Shown: in pieces, positions 1-14,066 of the stretch
How the letters are laid out: the number at the start of each line of letters is the position of its first letter
Numbering within the stretch: position 1 is the stretch's first letter
The notes under the pieces: model-generated
Told to the model about the DNA's origin: nothing
Seen by the model: the letters and a program-made list of their open reading frames with translations, nothing else
The model's database searches: none
NCBI GenBank assembly: GCA_010909165.1
Contig: MU008193.1
Span: forward strand, 248,001 to 312,000
From: Anthoceros angustus
Taxonomy: Eukaryota; Streptophyta; Anthocerotopsida; Anthocerotales; Anthocerotaceae
DNA length: 64,000 nucleotides
Reading direction: 5' to 3'
Made by a program: the position numbers and the translations under genes

Positions 1-1245
1 CAAAAGGCGAGGCCCAACTCCTCTGGTCAAACCATGCCATCCTTCCTCCACCCAGATCTGGTTCAGAGTGGAGGCAAGGCCCTTGTAAGAGGAAGCAGCA
101 ATCTTGGCCGTGAGTTCTGCATCAGCCCGTAACGTGGCCTGCACAGCCTCCGTACCCAACAAGACAGACTGTTTAGCTTGAGTCATGAGCCGCGTCTTGG
201 CAACATCCAGAGGAGTCGTGAGAGCAGCAGATATCACTCCCGCCAGAGCTCCAGAAGTCACACTCTGCCACGGCTCGAGATTGGTCTGTCCAGTTCTCCT
301 CAACCATCCTGCCTTGAGGTACTCAAAGGAAGAGAAACTGATGACACTGGCAGGGAGGTTTCTCGACAGTGCTGCCGAGTAGCCAGCATAAAGGCCAAGC
401 ACTCCGTCCTTCTGCACGGTTCTCAGCAACACCTCCCATGATCTTCCCACAGCTCCTGCCTGCATTCTCTGCGTGATAACTTCCTTCGGGACAAGGATGG
501 CCGAGGACACAATATTCCCCATGGCACCTGCCAGGGGAGGCACCAGCACGGGAGGGCAAGCCGGGATCCGGGCTAGGAGAGACTTCCCAAACTCACAGGT
601 GCCGAAGTAGATAGCAGATGACAGAACGGAACCAAATATCACAGCCGAAATTCCGCTGTAGAATCCAAGAATCCCCTTGGTTTTCAGTATCTTCATCGCC
701 ACATCCAGGGGGCCACTGTACAATTCAGCTGCACCTTTAGTCTGAAGCCTGGTCTTGATGGTGTCCAGCGGGTGTAGGCACGCATACGTGAATCCCCCCG
801 CTACCCCTCCAGCTGCAGCACCAATGCCAGCTCTCTCCAATGTGGAGATTTTCTTCATCAAAACCCTGGACTCCGAGCTGGCTTGAGCAGCCCGGTTGAT
901 CCACCCTACCTCATCGCTCCCTCTGCTATCTACAGCAGCTCCTGCGGACACAAACTTCACACTGGCACCAGCAAAACATGAATCCCGCCGCTTTCTCGAT
1001 CTTTGCTTCGAGCTGGCGCCTCTTTCCCACACCGACTTTCCAACTTCGTCGGGAAGGAATTTGAGAAGCCTGCTGCCATCGTTCCACCCGCCGTGAGCAC
1101 CTTCAACGAAAGGGCTGTACTCCACCTCAAAACCATCGACCATCTCTCCGAATCCGAGTGCAAAGAAAGGACCCGACTGTTGCGCAATCCGGTCTGAGAG
1201 ATGCCCTTGCAGGGTACGCCATTGCCGGCTTCCCGAGGGCGTCAT
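1..1245 (-). CDS. MFL1: Mitoferrin-like plastid carrier, MFL1 type (3' end beyond window)
   Basis: This is a mitochondrial-carrier-family protein, read as one uninterrupted frame of 415 codons from the ATG at 1245 to the window edge. It has no intron so far. The start is supported by an in-frame TGA just upstream. The carrier domain begins near residue 140. Visible carrier signatures are HPLDTIKTRLQTKG (repeat 1), VPKEVITQRMQAGA (repeat 2) and TTPLDVAKTRLMTQ (repeat 3), each a PX(D/E)XX(K/R) motif. Internal segments such as YFGTCEFGKSLLA and GLYAGYSA match Arabidopsis MitoFerrinLike1, a chloroplast inner-envelope protein linked to iron transport. The first ~135 residues are a poorly conserved, Ser/Arg-rich extension compatible with a transit peptide (inference). 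It is most likely an MFL1 orthologue; a related SAM-carrier-like member is the main alternative. Confidence 0.88.
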   Translation of the reverse strand, partial: MTPSGSRQWRTLQGHLSDRIAQQSGPFFALGFGEMVDGFEVEYSPFVEGAHGGWNDGSRLLKFLPDEVGKSVWERGASSKQRSRKRRDSCFAGASVKFVSAGAAVDSRGSDEVGWINRAAQASSESRVLMKKISTLERAGIGAAAGGVAGGFTYACLHPLDTIKTRLQTKGAAELYSGPLDVAMKILKTKGILGFYSGISAVIFGSVLSSAIYFGTCEFGKSLLARIPACPPVLVPPLAGAMGNIVSSAILVPKEVITQRMQAGAVGRSWEVLLRTVQKDGVLGLYAGYSAALSRNLPASVISFSSFEYLKAGWLRRTGQTNLEPWQSVTSGALAGVISAALTTPLDVAKTRLMTQAKQSVLLGTEAVQATLRADAELTAKIAASSYKGLASTLNQIWVEEGWHGLTRGVGPRLL

Positions 1246-1849
1246 CGCCGTCTTCTTTCACAACACTCACGCCGCGATCGGCGTGTCCGCCATCGCCACG
1301 GCTACGCTGCGCTACTCCCGTTTGCAGATATTAGGGTTTCAATTCACTCACAAAGGGGGACACTCAAACACGAAACAGTACGAACAGAAGCTTGAAACCG
1401 ATGATGTCCGTCCTTATGCACAAGAATCACAAATTAAATTGTACACAAGCTGGAATTCGCTCGCATTTGAGAGCGTACAACCGATCCTCTTCGAGGTCAT
1501 CAGCGTCAGCTAGGAAATTAGTTGAACGGCCTGAGTCTCCATCTCTCGCTCTCAGGAGGCTCGCTGGTGTGTGGGGAAGATGAGAGGCTATAGCTTCACG
1601 GAACATCCTCCACAGTACCAGATTTGAGGTGCGCAGAGCTCCTCTCAGGGCTCCAAGGGCTCTCTTCTCTGCCGTTGCTCTGGGCAGATGAGCCCAGCCC
1701 TGACCAGATCCGCGGGTGGGATCCGATGGCGGGGCTCTGATGCACATGGGATGGATGTGGCTTGCCAAGGTCGGAACCACAGCTTCCACAGCCATCATGC
1801 TGTGCAGCGTTGAGCTTGGCCGGTGCTGCTGTGCGCGTTGTAAGAGGGC
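1246..1849. other. Intergenic spacer between carrier and P450
   Basis: This stretch holds the 5' flank of the carrier and the 3' flank of the P450, both minus-strand genes. I see no further coding exon. Open frames on either strand here have no recognisable family features. Confidence 0.6.
1331..1339 (-). promoter_or_regulatory. Telo-box upstream of MFL1-like gene
   Basis: AAACCCTAA on the minus strand lies about 90 bp upstream of the carrier start codon. Telo-boxes of this form are common in plant promoters of growth-related and organelle-related genes. Function here is inferred from the motif and its position only. Confidence 0.4.
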
Positions 1850-4342
<2,493 letters not shown>

Positions 4343-4478
4343 AGCCTGGTGTCTCAATCCAGCAGCCTCAGCAGCACAGCAGATGCGAGAGAGCCGGGCC
4401 TCTCCTTCTGCTTCTCCTCCTGCTCGTTGCTGCACTTGCGGCCTATGCCTCTGCCTGTGCCTGTGCGTCGCAAGGCGC

Positions 4479-4487
4479 ATTATAAGC
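4479..4487 (-). promoter_or_regulatory. Possible TATA element of the P450 gene
   Basis: The minus strand reads CTTATAATG about 140 bp upstream of the P450 start codon, in an otherwise GC-rich flank. A second A/T-rich candidate, TTAAATAAAT, is near 4601-4612. Either could be the core promoter; neither is proven. Confidence 0.3.
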
Positions 4488-5108
4488 TTCGCAGCTCCCG
4501 ACCGCGCAGCATTAGTTTAATGCATCCCAGCTGGCCGGGCTGAGAGGTGACGAGGAAGAGGAGGAAGAGGGGGAAGAGGAAGACGAGGTAGAAGAGGAAG
4601 AAATTTATTTAAGCCCAACGAGGATGAGGATGTGGCACGATAGACCGGATTCCCCACCCAGACGAGGTTGAGACCGCTGAGGGAGGGAGGCAGGGAGGGA
4701 AGAAAGGGTGGGACCTTGGGGAGCTCACTCAGGAGGGCACGGAGCAACACGATCCGATCCGGTGAGGTCACGCTCTCCCCGAACGGAAAGCAATGTGAGG
4801 GGAAGGAACGATTTGTTTGTGAGAAGCAAGCTGCGCCCGGATCGTTTTTGTTTGTGAGGAACAAGTTGCGCCAGGATGCCAGGATGCCAGCAAAGGCTTC
4901 CCGCTCGCCTCGTCGACAAGGCGCAAAATCGCAAAATCGCAAAACCGAGCCGACGAGGGAGACGAAAATCGCACTCACTAGACTACACGGGAACCGCGGC
5001 AGTAGGAGACGAAGCGTCCCGTTCCCTCGTTCCCCGGTTCCCTCTGGACGCAGGCCCACAAAAACCCACCGCCACCGCCGTGAGAACGAGACGGGGTCGC
5101 GGGGAGCG

Positions 5109-5117
5109 ACACGTGGC
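5109..5117. promoter_or_regulatory. ABRE/G-box in the P450 upstream region
   Basis: ACACGTGGC matches the ABA-response element / G-box core and lies about 770 bp upstream of the CYP707A-like start. ABA-induced CYP707A expression is a known feedback loop, so the site is in a sensible place. Distance and single copy make the call tentative. Confidence 0.4.
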
Positions 5118-6259
5118 CGCCCGGACTGCCCCGCCGCCGCCTTGTCTGCACGGGTTCCGTTACCCCGTATCCGTAGCCGGGCCGGGCCGGGCCGGGCCCG
5201 CGGCCCGTTAGGGCGCGGGCACCGGCAACCGCGTTGTCCCGGTGAGTGACACGGGGACCATATATCACCACGGGCTTCGTCAAATAGTATCATTTTTTAA
5301 GCTCCTGGCGCTGGGTGGCGGGTGGCGTGCTGGCTGCACGCTTCCTTCTTTCAGCCGCTGATATTTTGGATTCTAGGCCTTCTAAACAATGCCCTGAGCT
5401 TGTATATTTAGTTTGTTGGAAGGTGAGTTGGTGGGTGCTCCTCCAGTACCACATGTTATATGGAGTTCCGCAAACGGAACACAGGACATTTCGTGCTTCC
5501 ACACGGCTTCTTAAACTAAAAAGGCTGCTGGATTTGATGTTGCCCAATCATATTGTTCTATTGTGTCAAGTTGGGTGTCTTTTTGTACTACATTTATCTC
5601 GGTGTCCAATGTTAGTATGAGGAGTATCTTTCTACATATTGTTTGGTACCATACTTGGTGATAGATAGCATCCGTGCTAAGGAAGTATGTACATACTTAG
5701 AACTCTGGTGTGAAAGGAGGTCCCAGTCATGCGAGCTAGTGCTAGCACGCCGGGTGGTGCATGGATGATGATAAGCCACGCAGGAACACAGCGCAAAAAC
5801 GAGGTTTCTTTTTGGTTCAATCTCCTTCCTCGTATCGTTTTTGAACCCTCACCCTTGCCTCACCTCCATTTGTCTCTCCTTCCATGTTTTTCATGAGGTT
5901 TTTTTTTTTGATCAATTTCCTTCCCCGCATTCTTTTGAACCCTTAGTCCTTTCTCCATTTGTCTCTCCTTCCGTCTTTCCGATTTCCTCATAATTCGGTA
6001 GTCCGTTCCATCCTTTCCATATTTTCATACCCTTTTTATAAATTCATTTATTTATTACATTGTCAACTCCTTTTTCATGAAATCGTTGCCCTATATCCAT
6101 GATTTTATTTTCCTTTTCTTATCTTCTTAATTTCTTTTGCTTTCTTAGTTTCTATCCCTACTACCATTTTTTTTGTTCTTTCTTTTTGTTAAAAATATTC
6201 GTTCTTTTTTCATTCTATGCCCCTCCCCTTTACGTAGAGCGCACTCATATTAAGCAACA

Positions 6260-6361
6260 AGGGACGCCATTTAGTTAGAAGTGAGCACACCTTAATCATG
6301 TTAATCTAGAAGGGACGCCCTTAAGTTAGAAGTGATCACACCTTAATCATGTCAATCTAGA
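6260..6361. repeat. 51-bp tandem repeat, two copies
   Basis: Two adjoining 51-bp units begin AGGGACGCC and end AATCTAGA (6260-6310 and 6311-6361) and differ by a few substitutions. The array runs into a second, different array of the same period. Confidence 0.85.
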
Positions 6362-6506
6362 CCTAGTAGTTCAACTAAAAAGAACTATAAGTAGTCGCTG
6401 ATGTAATCTAGACCTAGTAGTTCAGCTAAAAAGAACTATAAGTAGTCGCTGATTTAATCTAGACCTAGTAGTTCAGCTAAAAAGAACTATAAGTAGTCAC
6501 TGATGT
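6354..6506. repeat. 51-bp tandem repeat, three copies
   Basis: Three near-identical 51-bp units start AATCTAGACC at 6354, 6405 and 6456. Each contains the inverted pair AGTTC...GAACT, so each unit could fold into a small hairpin. The array overlaps the end of the upstream two-copy array by 8 bp (AATCTAGA). Confidence 0.9.
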
Positions 6507-9299
6507 AATTAGTTAAGTGAAAGGCTAGCGAAAGAATGCACCTCTTTGTGATCCTTTATATGCCCACCTGAAAACCAATCATTGTTAACGAAGCATCTCC
6601 TTCATGTTAGACACTTTTCCTTGATGTTAGACACTCGCAAAAAACTCAAATATCATGCAAGGACAAAGCATATCGATATATGCAATCATTTTGTAAGGAA
6701 ATTGATCGTAGAATAGCAAGAATATACACCGACGGAGGAGAACCCAGCGGATATCTCCATGAAGAGCTTGTCAAATACCAAGCATCATAATTCACATCTG
6801 CTTTAGGCCTCATTGATCTCACATAATCAAGGTGATTTTGCTTTCGGTGGGAACGATTCAAATGGTTGTCATGACCTCTTCCACGTCGCACGTGTGTAGT
6901 TGGTTTTCTTGGCATGTGCAATCATATGGTGAGTGAACAGGACATACAAGTTACCAACAATTTACAAATCTATTACATGCGGCGGCGTGGTTTCTGTGAC
7001 ACTAGTTCACAAGAAGATACATGCATCTTATGTGAATTTGACGCCCTTCAACCTATTCATTTATCATAACATTTAATTTAATTTCTCACATGTGCGCCAG
7101 AATTATCAAGTCAATAGCAAATTATGTGCTGATCACATCTCGAGGGAGACCATTTCTGCGTGGCTCATGTGGGTCAATGCGGGAGGAGATATCTCCCCAA
7201 CAAAGACCTTGATCTTGAAACCTGTTTATTTTTGTCCTGAAGGTTATCCTCGATCCCCCAAATCTAAGTCGAATACAGTTCACTTACCAACTTTCCAAGT
7301 TTGTGTACTATGAAAACCACTTTAGATAAGATTGGCGATCTTATCTGCTTCAATGCCTCCTCCTAGCGCTAACCGCGCACTCTAGAAGGTGAACAAAATT
7401 TTCATTTCACCACTATCTGTGTAGTGTGGCCATAGATTTGTAATCCCATTCAAGTTCTTGTATATTCACACACGCTTATTTATACTCATCATCGTTGGAA
7501 GTGCGCACTGCAATATGTTTTATGTTCCTCTTTTTGAGAATGAGAATTATTTGAATGAGAACGAAAATGAGAATGGAAATGGAAATAATTTGCCCTCATT
7601 CTCATGTCCAAAGTTTGCCTAAATTCACAAACCAAAAGCGTCAATATCTCACATCCCTGGTAGTGTGTCTAGTTTCGAATCAATTTTTCGGTCTATAGTA
7701 GAGATAGAGTCAAGTGATTAAAGTCAAATGCTGAGGTAAATTTTTTTTGTAAAACTTCCTTAGATTAATTTATAGAATAATAACACTGAACAATGAAAAA
7801 ATTGAAGAATTATTTTATATGGGGCAAGCTTAAGTTAAGCTTTGTTTCAATTCAAGATTTCCATGTAATTAAGTCTTTTTCCTTTAGTCTTACCTTGTGT
7901 TCCTCAAGCGTCGCCTTATTCCTTCGATCTCTTGCCCAATAAGAACTAGCTCATGATAACCTCTCAAATCCTCTTCCTTACATATGCTATACTTTTTCTC
8001 AAGCTCGTGCTTTTTTATTTTCTTTTTGTTACCTAGCTTTTACTTTTAGCCTAGTTTGCTTGTTCTAAAAGGTGTTATAGCCTTGGAATCTAATCCATTT
8101 TTTAATCTTTCTTGTGCTTTGTGTTATACCTGTATCACACCACAAGTTCATAGTAGGTGCTAGTCACATGATATTGGTTTACGTGGACAAGCATCATGTG
8201 AAGTTCTTATAAGCTCATGTTTGTTGCACACCGAAGGCTTTGGATGCATAACAATTACTTGATGATATATGATCATATTAGAGTTGTTATTAAAACCATA
8301 GGAAAATGTGTCATTAGTGAAGCTAACCAAAATTTGATGAAAGAACGACAAACAATAGGTGCAATTAAAGGAAGTTAGATTTTGAAGGTATTCTATGTAC
8401 AGGGCTAGATGTTAGCTTCTATTTGCAGAGACTTGAAGCTAGATTTCTTCTTGCACACTACAAGTCTAAAAAAAATGGTGTAATGTTTAGCATAGAACTG
8501 TTCCATGTAATAGGACAAAAGAAGTGTTATGGTACATATACATAAATCTACCAACCGGCCATATTTTGTAAATCTTGATCTACATGGCGATCCGAAGTGC
8601 TCTAGGTACAATAAACCTAATACACATTGTCTTCTTTAACTTTCATTAGTCCATTTGTCGCTTTAACTATATTCTACCAATCATATGTTATTTTTGTAAA
8701 GGATTCAATAGACATTGGATTATGTATAGGCAAATAATAATAAGCGTGTTGGACATACCCTATTACGCGATGAACACTAGCATATATCAAACAAAGCGTA
8801 GTTAAATTACTATAGTACGGCTAGAATTAGTGGATCTACTTTTTGTTTCTTTAATGAGTAAAGCAAAAATTCAAGAGTTGATGAAATAATAATATCAGTA
8901 TGACGCAACATTTGCTGCTTCAAACATGCACACGACTTAAATAATAAGTTTTATGCGAGATTAATGTAACGAGAGGATGAATATTATACAAAGGGAAATA
9001 TGTACAAGTAGAAAATAGGCAATCTACTTGTCTCTATGAACATATATTAAATCGAGATAATAACAAATCAAAAGCAAATAAAACCAACAAATGAAAGTTT
9101 AGAAATCCATCCGTCCACATGGACAAGTATCAAACGAAATTAAAACAATTTGTAAGAAGATTGCAAAGGTTGGACATATATCAAATCAAAGACCAAAATA
9201 ATAAAATAATATGTTGGAAGGTTGCAAAAGAAGATTGCAAAGATTACAAAGAAGAGTTAAAATATATGAAATAAGAGTTAGCTAATAGGACAAATCGAA

Positions 9300-11880
9300 C
9301 AAACGGAAGGTGAGGAATCTACTTGTCTCCGCCATGTATTATTATAAATAAGACTAGGAAAACAAAATCAGATCCACAATCAGATCCACCCAGATATCCA
9401 CAATCAGAGCCACCCAAAACAAGTGAATTCGAAAGAGTGAAGAAAAGGGAAGGGGCCACCTATGGAACCCGGAACTCGGTAGACCTGGTGCTCGAAGATG
9501 CCGAGGAAAGAGGAAAGGGGCACATGTGTAGGGCCCAGGGTTGACATGGATCACGTTGACATAGGTGGAGTTGACCTGACACAAGACACCTGCATTTTGG
9601 TTATAAATGCCGGCCTTATATTTTGGGCCAAAATTTGGCATAGTTGACCCGGTTTCCCTGGGCAGTCGCAAAAGCTTCCATCCGGATTCGGCACACCCAA
9701 ACCGCGGGCCAGGAGTGGTTGACTCCCGCGCTCTGCAAAAGCATCATCTTAAAAAAAACGTAGAGCGAAAACAAAACGATATGTGAATGGGCCCATTCAC
9801 ATATCGCCCTGGTCCCATTGCCACGGCGGAGCAGGTTTGAGCCCATCACATCCCATCCCATCCCATCCGATTCCCAGATCCTGTCTGCACTCCGTCCCAG
9901 TTACCTGACCTACTTGGATCGAGGACACGTGGCGCCCAGAGACAGCCCTGGGTACAGTCACCAGAGCCTCCCACAGCGCTCCTACAACTGTAAAGCGTGC
10001 GGGGATAGTATCTGCGTGATGGCAGCACCCGCCCGGCTATTGGCCCGCGCAGCATCAAACACTTCCAGGCCAGCTGTGTTGCACCCATAACCACCGGGTG
10101 GAGATTGATGAATTGGAATGTGATGAAGTGGCTCTCTCTGTTTACTTCTCTTCCGTCTTTTGAACTCCTTGCCTTCCCTTCCCTTCCCTTCCCTTCCCTT
10201 CTGTCCTGCTCGCTCGTCCCTGTCAGACACCGGCACAATCAGCTCGGGTTCCGTCCATGGCACCTCGAATGTGTGTGTCCCTGCGTGCTGCACAACGATT
10301 TGGGCTATCTCCCAGCTCCGGATTCATGAAGACAGGGACAGAGTGGGAGATGGGAGAGGTGATCTTGGGCCTGCACCTGGTTGGGTCGAGTTGAACAAAC
10401 ATATGGAGCGACAGCTGGCGATGGATACATTGTCACCAACTTCTGCCTGCATTAGTTACCTGTAACCTGTCCCGGCCGGGGTCCGGGCTGCACACAGATG
10501 GCTGTGATAGCGAAAGTACATCAATTCGGGCATCAGGAACCGAAGTACGAAAACGTTTTGGCAAGAACCTCGCAAGTGGCGTCTGCTGAAACAGGGTAGG
10601 CGAATGCTTACAGGGCGGGCCCTGCCCTGCAGTGACAGCTTGCAAGGGCGAGATATCTTGGCAACCTGGGCGGCTGCTCCAGTACAGATGGAATTGGGAC
10701 CTGGGTTCCGCAGGGATCAACACACACGGTTAGCCAAACATGAATAGTACAGTCGAATTCGACAGTGACGAGAGACGGGGGCAGGGGGGGAGCCCCTCAC
10801 TCACCCCGACAACACCTCCTGCCTCCCGCCTATTTCGGGGGAAAGCGAGGACGAGGAATGGCCATGTCGCCCACGCCACCCTCGATGGGCATCGGAAGCT
10901 GGGCCCGCTGCGCCACGTAAAGTATTGTGAGGGATGTGAAGCAAGCGGACTGGATGGGAAATATCAAAACGAGAGTCCGAGAAAGATAGAAAGATGTGCA
11001 AAACCTGCTGCGTACACTGCTTCTCATCCAGCTGTCGCCGAGGTCGAGCCAACCGCTGCTCCCACTTCCTGGGCCTGACCCAGGGTTTGCGACATTCTCC
11101 ATGGCCGTCCACGTTGGAGATCTGTATACCAGCAGTTCCCATGTGATTTCCTTCCTGTGGTCCTGTGGCTGACAAAGTTGTGCTCTGTCGTGACGCAAGG
11201 CCGGCATGGGCTGCGGTGCAGGCAGCCAACATTTCGCATGCTTGACCTGCTTTTCTTCCATCCTCCTTCACTGGGTGCGGAACATTCCCATCTGGTGGGG
11301 TGTCGGTCTCTGTGGGTGTGCACTGTACAGTACCCTGTCCTGTGCGGAAGGTCGAGCGGTACCCCACCTTCCCTCTTCTTCTCCTGCAACAGGAATCAGG
11401 ATGTGTCCATATCACTTCCCTCAGATTCCCAAACCCAACGGGTTGAGAACTTGAGCAGATCTTTCCGAACGGCTTCAGCAGGATCTTCAAGGTCCTTGCA
11501 CTCGGGCGGACAGTGATTGCAGTACCAGAGCTCCCATCTTCCACCACTTCGGTCCTCTGCTGTCTGACCAAGCTGGTGCCAAGTTGCCCATCCGCTGGCC
11601 TAGACCTTATCCGTAACACAGCTCCAGAGAAGTCCAGGTTGACAAACCCCACGGCCTCACCTCCCTGCAACCGGGTTTGCTATCCGTAGGGAAACAAAGA
11701 GGGTCCAGTTGACGGAAGTCACCAAACGGTGCAGATGACGCAGGACATGTCCTGCTCCTGTGCTCTGAAGGCTCCACTGTCATGTGAATACCAAATTGGA
11801 AAGCTCCACCCATACAGCAGGGAAAAGAGAGCAACCTTGCAATCCTGAAAATCTCCAGTACAGTCTAGTGCAATGCAGCT
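9300..11880. other. Region with no recognised gene
   Basis: GC rises again here but I recognise no conserved exon. A minus-strand open frame at 10801-11670 (289 codons) has low-complexity composition and matches no family I know, so it is not called. A G-box-like GACACGTGGC is at 9924-9933. Confidence 0.5.
10172..10201. repeat. (CTTCC)n microsatellite
   Basis: About six uninterrupted CTTCC pentamers lie in an intergenic stretch. No further function is suggested. Confidence 0.9.
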
Positions 11881-12540
11881 TCGCTGAAAGCTGCACTCCT
11901 TTAAACACATCCAGCTCATAGACTCTAGCAAAGCGCAACCTGCAACTCGAAAGTCTGCAGTACAGCCAATTGAGTTGCAGCAGTACAGCCTCAAGGCATG
12001 CAGTTCCAAAGAAACATGGGTTGCCTCCTGTCGCACTGCTCTTTGATTCGAAGGGAAGAAAGGTTAAACACATCCAGCTCATACAATGGTTGGCTGCAGC
12101 ATGTTTTACACTCCACAAACATCCAGAAACAGCCTACAGAATGACTGTACCACGAACCAGGGCACCAATTCCTGCTGTCATTGCAGATGCAAGCAAAACC
12201 AAGCCTTCCAGTGCCTGGTAACAGTTTGCTGTTTGCAGGCTACAACTTCGGCAGGTACCAGACAGTCAATTGCACACGACAAAGACATGGCAAAGAACGG
12301 AAGCAGCCACCAATAAACCTCAGAAAGCAAGATCCAAACCTCCGACAGGGCATAAATGTGCTTCCAGATTTCTGATGAGAATATTAAATATGCATGCCAA
12401 CAGGCCAGACTCTCCATGCAAAACAGTGGACCAGACACAACCAATATTAAGGATGCACAACAGTGCACCTACAGTCACCTTCATTCAAAAAAAAAAAAAC
12501 AAGGTTGTGACCAGCGTCACAAGATTTCCGAAACATTCAA
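11880..12540. repeat. Duplicated 3' flank of RPL34, copy 1
   Basis: This segment repeats in diverged form at about 13400-14040: both carry ACATCCAGCTC-like and CAGGTACCAGACAGT/CAGGTAGCAGACTGT-like stretches in the same order. Each lies directly 3' of an RPL34 copy on the minus strand. The tandem duplication unit is therefore about 1.5 kb and includes the gene and its 3' flank. Confidence 0.7.
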
Positions 12541-12564
12541 AGAACTACTACTCAGCCTCAATCT

Positions 12565-13260
12565 AAGATGGCGCTTTGGCAGCTTGCTCATCCTTCGTCT
12601 CTGGATTTTCAAAACTTTCTCGAGAGTCTTGAGCTCCTTCACAACGAAGGCACGCTTGATTCTGAAACCCCAACCCCAAGGGCCAGCGAAAGAGCTGCAA
12701 GATAACAGAGAAAAAATTTTGCACTGCATAAATTCTAGGTCACCCTACCTCTCCCGAACGCGGAGCTACACAAATGTCCACCATATGCGCGGTTCACAGT
12801 CTTCCAGAGTCTCTCTTTAACCTGTCAGTTCTGCACTCCCTAGGCCTCAACTGAGGGATCTGGAAGTCACAACCAAAGCAATATAGATCAGGCCCTCCGC
12901 GCACACCAATTCCTAGAACCCTATGAAAACCTAGAAACTAAGCCGGTCCTCATCTGCCTCTACCCGGAACACACACAGCATACGGGCCCCACAGGACACG
13001 GGCACGTTGCGCACTTTTCTTAGCCGTCTGGAAGACGAGCTTCTCAATCGAATTGCCATATAAAAGTTCCCAGCATCGAAAAACAGTTCTGCAGCTTCAT
13101 TTCCCCCATGAAAACATGCCTGGAGTCTGCTCCACACGAGTCTGATTCAACTGCGGCCATCGGTAGGCGGTAAGCCTGTGGATGGAGCTCATGTCTGATT
13201 CAAGTGCGGCCGTTGTAGGCGATAAGCCTCTGGATGGGGCTCATGTAGGGAAGTGTTGAA
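12565..13260 (-). pseudogene. Decayed tandem copy of ribosomal protein RPL34
   Basis: All four RPL34 exons can be traced in order on the minus strand, but none fits together. The first exon (near 13192) reads as a diverged start ending in NQTRVEQTPG. A second exon-1-like start lies at about 13244. The second exon keeps KLVFQTAKK, then shifts frame. The third keeps IPQLRPRE, then shifts frame. The last exon keeps RAFVV and KVLKIQ, but a 1-bp loss relative to the intact gene removes the normal tail and stop. Frameshifts in several exons show this is a relic of the intact gene at 14067-14775. Confidence 0.85.
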
Positions 13261-13399
13261 TTTTGATGTGCACAACAATCCAAAACATTGCAATTCAGAT
13301 AAACCATTAGCCAGGTTCCCCACCTAGATATTACACATAGAATCACTCGTTTGTGATGGTTGAATGGAGAAAAATGCGAGGATTCCAACCCCTTGCGTG

Positions 13400-14040
13400 T
13401 GCATCATACAACTGGGAGCTGCCTGCAACCAAGTGCGACACTCCAACCAAATGGCACGCAGCAGCACAGCCTTATACAATGCAGTCCCGCAGAGACATCA
13501 AATAGACATGTCTATATACTTAGCAACACAAGAGAAGAAAGGTTGAACATATCCAGCTCGTAGGGAAGGTTGCAGCATCGTTTACAATCAATCCAGATCA
13601 AAGCACAGCCAAGAGAAGGCGGAGGACCATCAGAGCAACAGCTCCTGATTCCAATACGTAGAGCCAGTAGTGCCTGGATAATCCTCCGCCATTCGCAGTC
13701 TACAACTTAGGCAGGTAGCAGACTGTACGACGGGACACAGTGCTAGACGCCGCTAACAAACCTTTTTACGGGAGAATATCACCCCTCGAGGACTACAGAC
13801 AGGGAAAACGTGCGTCCAGATTCCTAAAACTGCAATGGCTTACTGAGAACTCAAACCGCGCATGCTAACGAGGAGGCTCATCCGCAAAGGAAAAAAAAAA
13901 AACCTTCCATGCCAAATTGATGTCGGGTTGACCAGCCAACTATCTCTACTACACCAATAATAAGCATGCACAACAGTGCACCTCCAAACACCTTTACTCG
14001 AAAAGGAGATTGTGACCAATGTCACAGATTTCCCGAAACA
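13400..14040. repeat. Duplicated 3' flank of RPL34, copy 2
   Basis: This is the diverged partner of 11880-12540 and lies directly 3' of the intact RPL34 gene. It has no coding exon. Confidence 0.65.
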
Positions 14041-14066
14041 ATCGAATGATTACTAGTCGCCTCAAT

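Larger units (their letters stand above)
5300..9300. other. AT-rich geneless region
   Basis: This is about 4 kb of low-GC DNA with T-rich tracts and only short chance frames. I recognise no exon, RNA gene or transposon domain. The only ordered structure I found is the pair of 51-bp tandem arrays near 6.3-6.5 kb. Confidence 0.6.

Noticed and set aside
10801-11670. 289-codon minus-strand open frame
   Set aside because: Composition is low in hydrophobic runs and rich in Arg, Ser, Gly and His, overlapping frames of similar length exist, and no domain is visible. Probably chance in GC-rich DNA.
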